NCBI GenBank assembly: GCA_022496805.1
Contig: CM040094.1
Location: forward strand, 8,517,501 to 8,581,500
DNA length: 64,000 bases
Source: Pohlia nutans
Taxonomy: Eukaryota; Streptophyta; Bryopsida; Bryales; Mniaceae
Direction: 5' to 3'
Below the pieces are notes generated by a model that was not told where the DNA came from, searched no databases, and saw nothing but the letters and a program-made list of their open reading frames with translations. Below, piece after piece: positions 23,313 through 33,920 of this stretch. Position numbers and translations under genes: made by a program. Position 1 is the stretch's first letter, and each line of letters begins with the position of its first letter.

Positions 23313-26300
23313 TCAGGAAGGACTCCTGGGGACACTGCTTCCAGATGCAGAAGCTTTGTCTGATCTTTCTACTGGGAACTCTTCAAACAGGGACCTGTAA
23401 ATGGCACTCGGACTCCGCGCCCACGAGTTTTTCGCAGGCTTCTCCGCTTCAGGCAGGGCCTCAGGAGGAGGACTGGACACCACCGTGATTGGCAGGCTCC
23501 ATTCGCCCTTCCGTCGCTGACTCACGCCTATCAGCATTGGGTGTTCCACTTTCTTCCAGTCGACGTTCGGTGGAGTAGCCACAAACTCAAAGCGCAGGAC
23601 CCATTCCAGGGACATCAACGGGGTCGTCATCGTCGCAGGCCCGTCCAGCGGTATTGAGAACAGGAACTGCGTGTTGATCACGTCGTTCACAATCTCGTAG
23701 TACTCCGAATGCACCTGCCAAATCACAGCGTCAGTGAGGCATAAGATCTTCCAAATACCAAACTATATTAACCCCTAAAGGACCATAAGGCCACCAGGTG
23801 GCTCCTGTTTTTTTCTATCATTTTGAGTAGCTTTTATATAGATTCTTTTTTGTTAAATTTAAATTTTTAATTTATTCGGCATATGTAATATTCTTCACTA
23901 ATTCCAGTAATATAAGATTTGGTCCCATTCAAATTATAATTTTCACAATATGATCGTTTTAACATGTCATTATAAAACCATGAATCCTTGGTCCTTTAGG
24001 GGTTAAAACTGCGACCATCTCTGCAGCTAGCAATGGCATCTATTCCCAAACACAAACATGGAACTACAGCATTCTAATCACAATTCTTGCAACGTGCAAT
24101 GAACCTACACAATCCAAAATCCATCTATATGGTACTGACCACCTAGAACTTGCCTGCACACCCTCCTAAACAGATGCTCAACAAAATTCTGAGTACCTTA
24201 GTTATTGTTGAAGAATTTTTCCGAGAAGGATGCACTGCCGCTGGATTCAATGTCTCTCTAGTTTCTAAAACCGCTGTCACCTGCGTTCTCAACACGCACC
24301 CCAGATGGTCAGTAGAAATTTGTCAACTGTTCAGCCAGCTATCCCAGAAGGGCTCTGAAACGACATACCTCATTATTCAAACATACGAGTACAATTTCCA
24401 GAGACTGTTTCCACAAGTTTCCACCGATGTCCTCGAGCAATCCACACTATTGCCAAACGAATGGGCCCTCAAACTTTACAAGCTTGGAAGTACATCACAC
24501 CAATTGATACTCAAAACAATGACCCCACCAAATAAAATGAATACATTTCTAACAGATTCGTGTGGGTCTTTCATGGCCAATCAGAACATCTCTGCATCTG
24601 ATCTCCACCACCTCCAAACATCCCAAGTGCACACTATATGGCCAGCAACTGCTCCACAACTTCACCAGAAAGGACTACTACCTCCAGGCATCTCCTCCTG
24701 TCGTTGTGAAAAAATTGCAGAGTTCCGGCCACCTACTCATCACAAAATTCCCATGTTAACAACTTGCCCAATAATTGCTACAACTTGCCGCTTCTTTTCA
24801 GTACAAGAAGACCACCACAACCCTACACAGGATGCATCACATCACAGCATTCCACCCCTACATCTGTATATGAACTGAAGCCCAAACTTATGCTGCCACA
24901 AGAGGCAACACATAGATCCAGACCTCACAACTACACTAGGCAGAAAATGCAGGCCTCCAATCCTAACAAGGAACAAATCACCAAATTACTGCACACGGCT
25001 CACAAAACAATGTCCTCAATCGCCACGCACCATGTCACCAAAAACATACGTCGATGCTGGATTCTTTGGTGAAAACTTCACCAAAACATCGTCGTCCATC
25101 CGGATGTTGTAAGATTTCCCTCGATTTCTCACGGCTGCCCCATGCCCAATGCCAAAAAAAGAAAACATGTCAATAAGCTTCTTGTCTGCCAAGTACATCA
25201 CCCTCATCACAGCACAATCTCACCCTTTCCACGTCAACTCAGATGCACGCTCCATGTGCTCAAAAACAGACAATTCCCAAGCTTGCAACATCCCAAACTG
25301 TCAAGCCTACGAGCCACGCAGCTCTCACATACCTGCAGGTGCATGAGGAGAGTCTGGAACACTTTCCTCCTCCACCCTGTTGCTGTGCCTCGAGTGATTT
25401 CCGTTCGCATGGTGCCCATTCATACTCGCCACGTATGCTTCGTTACTCAAGCTGTCCAGACTGCATGCTCTCTTGTGGGCTAGCCCTGACTCTGCAGCAC
25501 CGGCTTGCTTCGATCCTGCATATCAACAATGCTACCATCAGATACATACACTCCCTTCACCATGAAAATCACCACGTCATGGTATATGTTCCTGTCCACA
25601 TTATTGAGTGAGGTCACGGAGGGCTCACTTGCAGGAGTCAGAGACAGATCAGCCATGGATGCCGATGAAGAAAGTAGCTCTCTCCTGCTTGCAATTGGAG
25701 TCGAAAAGGAAGGGTCCAGTTGTAGTGGAGTAGCGCGAGAAGATATCGAATAGGACCGGTCATACCGATCCAAGGAAATTGACTTCGTAGGGCTTGTGAA
25801 AGTAGAGCCACCATCCGACTTCGGAGTGCTCACTCTGTCCTCTCCGTTTCTCACACTGGAATCAGCAGCCCAAGCCTGCAAACCGCATGGTACTAACGTG
25901 AATAACAATGAAAATCAACAACCAACCATTGACGCTCCATATGCGGGAAAGCAGAATATCACCACATCAGTAATGTAACTATGTGCAAATGAAAACAAGT
26001 ACATTTATCCAGGCCTCCCAAAAGTATGAAGGCCGATAGTTATGTTTAAGCTAAACATACAACCCCGATGCAATTCATCCTATGTAGCCCAATCACCAAC
26101 ATTTGCAAGTGTTTACAAGTCTGAGTACAAGGCTGCATTTATCCTACAACACGATCATCAAAGAACACAAACACAACAAAATGAAACTGACGTCCTTATC
26201 TGATAAAGACTAACATTGCCAGCTCATTCGGCGGAGCAGAATAGCATACAACTACCACCCACAAATGCAACCTCCAAACTGTGTACTAGAGCCAGATATA

Positions 26301-28816
26301 TCAGTTCATTACCCATGTACTTTCGCTATTATCCTCCTTCCATTGAATCTCTACTTCCAATGCGTATGGTGGTACAATTCCTGTAAGAAACAGAGTCATC
26401 TCTCAGTGAGAATAAATCCATTACTATGTCAAAAAATGCCAAATTGAAACAGACGAAGTGCTGAGTCTTTGTTCTTCGCATAGCCGAACCCCAAGACCCA
26501 CGAGGATAAATACAGAAGTCATAAAGACACAGCTGAATCGATACTATGTAGCAACATTGTACCAATGGTGCCACTTCCAAATTCTCAACTGACATGACCA
26601 TCCCCGTGTAATAGAAGTCAAATCATAACAAGATTGCAAGACGCACCAGATTTGCCATAATGCGACTCATCATGTGTCAGCCCATTGGTGTGAGACAGCG
26701 TCCAGACCGGCAACACAGTGCGCACCTCCTGAACAAAGAACACGAACATCATCATAAACAACTTGCATAATGTGTTGTTTCCAACAAGACCAAAACTTAT
26801 CACAAACGTTCCAAAAGTAGGAAGACTCTACACTGACCCAAATATCTTGAAACCTGGCCTTCCTATAAGTAGAAGAGACCCTCCATTGGCAAAGTAGTGC
26901 GAACATGCTTCAAACAGTGACTCGCGTCATTTTCTTAGCTCATCAGCTTATGAGCTTCAAGATGTAGAAGCTCAGAGAACTGTACTGAACTTGTGTGACA
27001 GCAAAGAGAGATATCATGCTCAAATTTTCTACAGGTCAAGACTGATACCAGACGAGACCAATCTCAACAATCCAGGAATTTCATCTCTGGCTCTCTCAGT
27101 ACTGCGCGACGAACAGAAAAAAACAGAAACACTAACCAGAAACTCCGAGCTGGATGTTGCAGGTGGTAAAGGACCATGTCCATTTTCCACACTACAACGA
27201 GACCACCGAATCGCAGCAGTGATGTAGTAAAGGTACCGCACTGCAGTCCCTCGATACGATGGTGGCAACACCCTCGGAAGGGTTGTCCGCACCATATCTG
27301 CCCAAAACAAACACCAAAACTCACCACAAGCATATACACATATTCTACTCACCATCACAGAAATACATACTCAACGCACAACAAAAAATGAACACTCAAC
27401 ACAAGCACATGGAAGACCTCCCAATAGAATTAAACGGGAATCACACTCACAAGTGCTGCTCGAGCCTGTAGAGATCACCACGTCTGAAATGATCACAGCT
27501 GAAGGAGACTTCAGAATCACTCTCTCTCCTGCAACACACGATCCAGCTCAGCCTCCTCCAACAGTAACCAGATACAATGTTCTCCATACTTCATTACCCA
27601 AGTTCTTCCCATTCTTCCACTGTGCCAATGCTGTCTACCCGCTTAATCAAAAAAGAATGTGACTATTTATATCCACCTCGTCCACTCATTCTTCGACCAT
27701 ACAACGGCACTTTCAATTGTCATGTCCACGTGTCAACCTAATCAGCATTCTTGCATGGAGAACACCGTCTGCTAACTAAGGGCCGCTTCACAATATGGCC
27801 GTCCAAGTCGAGAGGCCGTGGGATTGAGAGTCCAAACTTTGTTGAGAGTCCAAAGAAATCTACTGAAAATAGGCAATAAAATATAGTTTCATTTTTTATG
27901 AAAAGAAATCGACGGCCTCTCGACCATAGTTTGGGTCTTGCAAAATGTAGGACCCAAACTTCCTCTCGAGAGGAAGTCACCTTGGTCAAAAAGTGTTGCC
28001 ATGTAAGCATTTTAAAGGTCCACGGCCTTTGGACTTTGGGCTCTACTGTGAAGGGTCGAGAGGCCGAAACCGTGGTTTCTTGCAATTTGATTGGTGGCCT
28101 CTCGACCTTAGGCCATAGTGTGAAGCGGCACTAAGCGCCTAAAACGCCCAATATGACCATCTGCATCACTGAACTTTGCAACGGTGGCATTTTCTCATTT
28201 GACCTCGGTTTTCTGATTGCAATATATCATTTAAAAGCTCTTGTTCTACACTACAAGATCACTAACTGAAGTCATTTTCACACAAACAGATGATTTGCAG
28301 CAGGGGTCCAATTTTCCTACACTACAGAAAATACACTTAACTTAGGACACAACAACAAAGCATCACATCTACACTACGAAATTTGCTCATACTTCAAAAT
28401 GGCTGCCACCCATGCACAACCGGCATTGCATTGACACCGAGAGGTTCCGGGGCAGATCCACAACGACAGAGGACATTTCTAACAAACTGGCAAGAGATCG
28501 AACCTCGACGTTGCTTGGCCGTGGGCGGTTTCGGAGTAACAAGCCACTGCGGGTCCAATTTCTCAATGCCACGCACTTCCACTGCCAAATCCTCCATCAA
28601 CACCGCATTCTCGGCCGTCACGTCCCGCACCTCGTTGCTGATTTTGATGGTGGCCACCACCGTGTCACCCGGTCTGTAAACCTTCCGCTCCAACGCTACA
28701 GTCACCGACGGGGCCAATCCTCTCATCCTGGACCTCGGAGATCCTGGAGCTCCCGATTCCTCCAGAGCCTTCGCCCTTCGCCCCAGGAAGGGGAACGACT
28801 CCATGCTCGCCCACAT
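23313..28816 (-). CDS. RGP1: RGP1-like protein (Ric1-Rgp1 Rab6 exchange-factor subunit homologue)
   Basis: Nine exons on the minus strand sum to 1539 nt, a whole number of codons (512 aa): 28504-28816, 27451-27528, 27137-27297, 26630-26728, 25629-25875, 25031-25134, 24682-24732, 24197-24280 and 23313-23714. The protein has the arrestin-like fold signature of Rgp1: an N-terminal strand (VALERKVYRPGDTVVATI), then YMVRTTLPRVLPPSYRGTAV, a serine-rich linker, GKSYNIRMDDDVLVKFSPKN, GTLQFFH, VLETRETLNP and a C-terminal LEWVLRFEFVATP segment. In yeast and animals the family pairs with Ric1 as a Golgi exchange factor for Ypt6/Rab6. The same role here is inferred. The start is ATG 28816 or the next in-frame ATG at 28804. 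The fourth exon's donor (GTTATG) is weak and was chosen because it keeps the frame. A small missed exon between 26.6 and 25.9 kb is possible. Two MITEs sit in introns. Confidence 0.85.
23772..24002. mobile_element. TTAA-flanked MITE in the last RGP1 intron
   Basis: It begins CCCCTAAAGGACCATAAGG and ends TTGGTCCTTTAGGGG, flanked by TTAA at 23768-23771 and 24003-24006. The family is the same as 62301-62530, and the left end is nearly identical to the partial copy at 63887. TTAA duplication with CCC ends is the hallmark of piggyBac-type elements. Confidence 0.85.
27780..28131. mobile_element. Harbinger-like MITE in the first RGP1 intron
   Basis: The ends GGGCCGCTTCACAATATGGC and GGCCATAGTGTGAAGCGG are flanked by TAA at 27777-27779 and 28132-28134. 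The interior is the reverse complement of 6879-7241. Confidence 0.9.
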
Positions 28817-29400
28817 CACGATCGGTCCCTCGCATCACCGCCTCCCAATGCTACATTGTCGAAATCCTCCACTTCCGCCATTGCCCCAAACCCTAAAACT
28901 CGCCAAAACTCGATTCAGGTCCTCTTGATCCAACAACCGGTTGATTCCAATCCGTTACTCAACCAGAAGCTTAATCTAGCAAGATTTTCATCACAAAGGA
29001 GCTGCCGGCGTGGAAAAAGCAAGAGCGCCCCTAAATTGATTGTTCATGAGATTGGTTTGCTTGCGCGGTGGATCGAGAATGCATTTTGGTATCCGGCACG
29101 AGACGGGGAGTGTGAGGGATCCAGAGAGTGAGGAGGAACGGAAGGGCTAGTGAGGTCGTGAGATCCGTGAGCGGGACGGATTGCGCGAGGAAGGCAACAG
29201 CAGCATTGGCACGGAGAAGAAGAAGAAGAAGAAGAATGGGAGGGAAGCATTATTGGGGGACGCCAGTGGGAACGGGGTTGGGGGTGGTGACCGTGTGAAC
29301 GGGACAAATATTTTTCATATTTTTTTGGGTGCGTTTGGGTTGATGCAACTGGCTGTGCACCATCATTCAACAGTGTTTGTAATTGTATATTTGATTCAAT
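28817..29400 (-). promoter_or_regulatory. Presumed 5' untranslated and promoter region of RGP1
   Basis: The segment upstream of the RGP1 start is GC-richer than the DNA beyond it. It carries a GAA-rich run at about 29214-29240 and a CCCTAAA-type motif near 28889. No TATA box can be assigned with confidence. The overlapping open frames look like chance frames. Confidence 0.4.
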
Positions 29401-29689
29401 AGTTCATTCAATTACAAATCACTGGTCACTCCATATAAGCTTATAAAGGTGGATGAAACTAAAAGGCACCCTCTTTGAAGGTTACTGAATGTTATGATAA
29501 CATTCTTCAAAGTACCCACTGTTGCACTTCCTAATCTCAAGCGTTTATCAAAGGAATTCTTAAGGATTTTTTTTCTAATTTCAGTTGGTTCAAGCAGGGA
29601 TTGAAGGTTGTAGGGTTGGACTATTTTATTTGTAGTTTCTTTACAGTTGCTACAGTGTAAAGGGTGTGGTTCAATAAGGGCTTGAGAAC

Positions 29690-30080
29690 GTTATGACTTT
29701 GATAGGCTCATAGATAGATAGAAACTCCGGTCCCTTTCTAGCAAGGGGCCGGCGTGAATGAAGTGTCCGTTCGTAATGCCAATGATCCGATGCCCACCGG
29801 ACAAGGGGAAATTGGGACAATACTACTCTCCCCTTTCGAGGATGGACACTATAGTGACACACTATGCTACTAGCTAGCTAGCCACTAATGCCTTGAATAT
29901 ACCGGACATGGTATCCCCCCAAAGGGCTTTGAGGTACCCATACAACAGGGTCCAAGGACCCCCACCATAGTTGGGTGGACTATGGTGGTGCGCACCACGC
30001 TGGCATGGGGAATAGAACCTACAACCTCCTCATTGGGGGCCATGAGCCCCTACCACCAAGCCAAGGCCCATGGTGCCTTG
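29690..30080 (-). mobile_element. tRNA-derived SINE
   Basis: Read on the minus strand, the head contains TTGGCTTGGTGGTAGGGGCT (box A-like). About 30 bp later comes GGTTGTAGGTTCTATTCCCC (box B-like), the pol III promoter layout of tRNA-derived SINEs. It resembles the plant Au SINE as I remember it. The tail ends in a TCTA repeat (TTTCTATCTATCTATG). A truncated tail copy with GGGCCGGCGTGAAT and CCGGTCC-like sequence lies near 48236-48320. Confidence 0.75.
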
Positions 30081-30416
30081 TACATTCATCGGTGGGATAG
30101 ATTCATTCGTTGAAGTATTCAACCTTCTCACACCTTAGCCACTTTTAAGATTATTCGTTATTTTTGAGACACATCATGACTTTACTTGTAAGAACAAGAA
30201 AAGATGTGCAATAGTTGAAAGGCGGCTATATTATGACTATTTATCATTGTTCAAAGTATATGTGTTAACTTCTTAGACTCTTCAAGGACGAGGGAGGGCT
30301 TTTCAGGTCTGAAACTGTATTTTGAGCTCCAAAATGAAGTCTTCAATGAAAAATAAATAAAAATTCATCCCCACTAAATTTTACCAACCCATCTATGGAA
30401 TTGAGTTGTTTATTTC
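30081..30416. other. Intergenic, no gene seen
   Basis: AT-rich sequence between the SINE and the next MITE. I found no recognisable gene or repeat structure in it. Confidence 0.5.
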
Positions 30417-30420
30417 TTAA

Positions 30421-30986
30421 CACCTCAAGGACCAAGGCTGATTTTCCAAGTTCGGTCAGCTCACTGTGGAATGAGTATTGATCCTCAATTCTTGAGATTT
30501 TTTTGTGGTGATTTTACTCTTTGTAATGAAGATGGGATGGTAATTTGCGTACGTAGGTGATGTATAAATCAAAAGATACAATCATGCAAAGGTGAAAAAC
30601 CTAACTACGGGCAGCTTTTGAAAAAAATTATACAATGAGCTATGCATCTAAATTTTTGCACACAATGAGCTAACACCTTCGTGCACACAATTGCCAAATT
30701 CATTTTACCAAAGTTGAGACTAAACTTTGCATTTTTGACATTTTCAAAAAGTTTCAAATATGGGCAGCAAGCTAAAAAAAGATGCAATCAACTTTGAAGC
30801 TTATAATCTTACTATTGAAGAACCCTGAACGGTTGAAAAATTGTAGGTGGTAATAACTTCAAGTTGCTTGAAATATCCTCTAGTTGAATTGGTCAAAAAT
30901 GCCATAGATCAAAAACCATTTGTCTTTTTATGAAAAGGGGTACTTTGGAGTGTTTGGAGAGGAACATAGCTATGGTCCTTTAGGGG
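30421..30986. mobile_element. TTAA-flanked MITE
   Basis: The left end is CACCTCAAGGACCAAGG and the right end, reversed, is CCCCTAAAGGACCATAG. TTAA lies at 30417-30420 and 30987-30990. The ends are intermediate between the small MITEs and the autonomous element at 31934. It is non-coding. Confidence 0.75.
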
Positions 30987-31319
30987 TTAAAATAGTCCAT
31001 ATTAAGTGAGATATACACATCAATTTTTTAGAAATTCTAGAAGTCAACTAAAATTTGACCATGCACAATTCCAAGAAGTTTAGTCCAATCAAGTCTTTTT
31101 TTTCCAAAGTGTATCAAATAAAAAAATGGTCGCAAGAGCACTTTTTGATGACATACTTTGTAGCAATGAATTTTCTCTAATTTGACCAATTAAGGTAATG
31201 AATTACATATTTTGGTTCATTTTGGTGTATACTATAATGCACAAAAATTAATTTCAAAAGGAAAGTCATGAATATGGTGTTAAAAAATGAGGAAAACCCA
31301 AGTCCTTCATCGGTTAAAT

Positions 31320-31765
31320 AGAGGAGTGGAGTCCAATGCAACCAAACATTTTCTACATTAAAACCAACAAACTCTTACATATTGCCAACTCCATTCTTTG
31401 AGTTCACCAAATATAGAAGCCCAAACTTTGGGTTTGGGCTCGAGCGCACATTTCATTGATTTTTTATATTATTTAGAAAAAACATTTTTTTCCAAGGCTA
31501 ATATGGGTTAAATTTTTTAAGGAATGTATACAATGGGCCCAACTCTTGGACCCAACGCCTTTACACTAGTAATTGAGCCTGTAAATTCCAAAAAAACATA
31601 TACAATAGGCCCAACCCTTTTACATATGGGAGAAATGGGACCAATTTTAATCTTGTTATGTTGAGTGTTTGAGGCCAAAACTAAAACTAATATAGGTTTG
31701 AAATTTTGTTGCATTGGGCTCAAAAGCAATGGGCCTTGCTCCTAAGTGTAAAGTAGCCCTTAAGG
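31320..31765. mobile_element. GGGCC-family repeat, copy 1
   Basis: Homologous to 42653-43199 and 44815-45052, with shared phrases such as GAGTCCAATGCAACCAAA, GTATACAATGGGCCCAACTC and CCTGCTCCTAAG. The right end resembles AGTGTAAAGTAGCCCTTAA. It is a non-coding DNA-transposon derivative. Confidence 0.65.
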
Positions 31766-31959
31766 TGGTTACCCCGTTCCCAACTAGCGCCTTAAACCAA
31801 CATGTAGGGGCATTTTCCACAATCAATGCTGCAATGGTGTTGGTTGTAGCATGAGTTATAGTTGGTAATGAGTTATCTCTTGTTGGTTTTAGTATATATA
31901 AGTGTGGTTATGGATTTGTCGTTGTTGATTTAACCCCTCAAGGCCCATGCCTGAATGGG

Positions 31960-33060
31960 GCGTTCGTGAAGGTTTAGTACCTGCGTTCATTAAATGTGGA
32001 GCATTAGGAAAGAAATGAGGCCTCAACAAGGCCTCATGCCTTTGAGAAATTGAAGAAGAAATTAGGATAACGGTCAATGTGAAAATTTTATCATCATGGG
32101 TCGAATTTGTGTTGACTTGTGCCATAATCTCCTTTCCATGCGCTTTCCAACGCCCTTTAACCTCTAAATGACAGAGGGGGTAAGGGCCAAACCTAAATGT
32201 GCTATAAAATGTTGCTTCTACAACTTCGATGAAGTTTGGTTCAAAGGAGAAAATGAGAAGCACGATGTTTAGTAATTATCCGTACGGTCAAACTTTCAAA
32301 AAATGTTTTCGATACTCATTAAACAAATTTAGAAGCATTTATCGTTGAATATTCACCAAAAGTACAAATTTTATTTTTAGAATTTGAAATTTGGTATGAT
32401 TGATTGAAACTAGACATTCTATTCTAAAGTTCAAAAAAGCAAAAAAATTCAAAGAGGGAACATCATTACTTTCCCGAAATAGTAAGTTTTGTAACACTAG
32501 GACAATGTTGAGGTGTTTGTCTTTGAAAATTTCTCCTTGATGGAGTTTAACTCGGATTGACATAATTCAAATTGGGTTGGAAAGTAGACTTGATTTCCTA
32601 TTTGAAAATATTTTTTATTTTTCAAAAAAGTTTATTTTTCATCTCGGGCAGCCCGTAAAAAAAGGGCAGCGACCATAAAATGGTCGTTCGGTCACTTAGG
32701 GGTTAAAACTCCAAAATCCGAGTTAATATACAAAAGTTACACATGTTTAAAGTTTGTGCATTCGGACCACTCAGCAACGCAGTGGTCCCCAATGCACAAA
32801 CTTTAAACATGTGTAACTTTTGCATATTAACTCGGATTTTGGAGTTTTAAAGTGCGTTGGAAAGCGCATGGAAAGGAGAATGTGGACCACCAAAGATGAT
32901 GTGGATGATGGTTGTCCACGTAGGACTCTATAATTTTCCATGCCCACATCATCAATTTGGGTTCGGGCAAGGAATGAAAGTCGAGGCCTTCTTGAGACCC
33001 CAATTCTTTCCTAATGTTACTCGTAGTGGGAACACTTCTGGAAAACTTCACCGTTGAATA
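31960..33060. repeat. Large palindrome inside the left end of the piggyBac-like element
   Basis: The arms at about 31960-32160 and 32846-33060 match in reverse, through CCTTTCCATGCGCTTTCCAA and CATTAGGAAAGAA. They continue as a nearly perfect inverted repeat from 32703 to about 32850 (AAACTCCAAAATCCGAGTTA to its complement), with a small central hairpin GGACCACT/AGTGGTCC. The left arm is split by the insertion at 32161-32702. Confidence 0.85.
32161..32702. mobile_element. TTAA-flanked MITE nested in the palindrome
   Basis: The ends are CCTCTAAATGAC and, reversed, CCCCTAAGTGAC, flanked by TTAA at 32157-32160 and 32703-32706. The opposite palindrome arm (CACTTTAAAACTCC when reversed) shows the uninterrupted target, so insertion with TTAA duplication is directly documented. 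It is non-coding. Confidence 0.85.
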
Positions 33061-33920
33061 TGGATCTCAACTGCAGTGTTTAGGTGTGGCCCAAAAATGG
33101 GAAGGATCCACCGTACGGATGCCGAGCATATAGTGTTCGATCAAGCGCGTTGACCAAGTTTGACCCTGATTTTTTTAGCTGATTGGCAATTCGAGAGTGA
33201 ATATAATCTTGGCCGTTGAAGCTTAGATTCTGAAATTTGGGTATGTTGTCGACAGTGATGTTAGGAATAGGTGGAATTTTTTCAAGTCAATCCTAAATGT
33301 ATTCCGGTCTGAGCAATCTCCAGAAGTTCTACCTCGTGGGTGCCTGGAGAACGAGGCCACGGGCAGTTCCCTCGCCCCCTAAGTGTGAGAGCTGACAGGT
33401 GTCAGTTCCCGGCCAGCTTGGGACCTCAAAAGGACTACCCAACAGCCATGCGCGTTCAGTTGAAGCAGCGGCTTCAGTTCAGGGTTCTGAGTGTGCCTAC
33501 TGCGACTACACCCCAAATGCGACGTCGCCATACAAAGTTCAGACACGGCCATACAGAAATACATGCAAATGTGGCCAGAAAAATGGAAAATCCATTGCAA
33601 TTTCGATTGTCAAAATAGTGCAAAAATCCTTGCAATGAGGCCAACAGTTTGCTGCACTAGCAGTAAAGGACAACTACTGAACTAACCAAAAAAAGCTCAG
33701 CGAAGCCTATAGCGTCTACAAAGGAAAAGGAAGAAAAACAACAGGAATGCCAGGAGGCCTGCACTACGCCGGTACCGCCCCATTCAGGCCCAAACTTCAG
33801 TGACGATGATGCGGTGCCTGGACACGACGCTGACGTCCAATCCGGCTAGCTGATCCGGGTGAGCATCCTGAACTGTTTAGAAGCCAAGCTGTACACAACC
33901 CACACAAGCAATGCAACAAG
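33061..33920. other. 3' side of the transposon, no gene seen
   Basis: Moderately GC-rich sequence inside the transposon, downstream of the transposase on the minus strand. Small open frames here lack recognisable features. It probably holds the 3' untranslated region and subterminal DNA. Confidence 0.5.

Noticed and set aside
24150..24878. 242-codon plus-strand open frame
   Set aside because: It lies antisense to RGP1 exons 7 and 8 and their introns, has no family motif, and those exons fit RGP1 in phase on the other strand.
28412..29131. 239-codon plus-strand open frame
   Set aside because: It overlaps RGP1 exon 1 and its 5' region on the opposite strand and reads as low-complexity His/Arg/Ser sequence.
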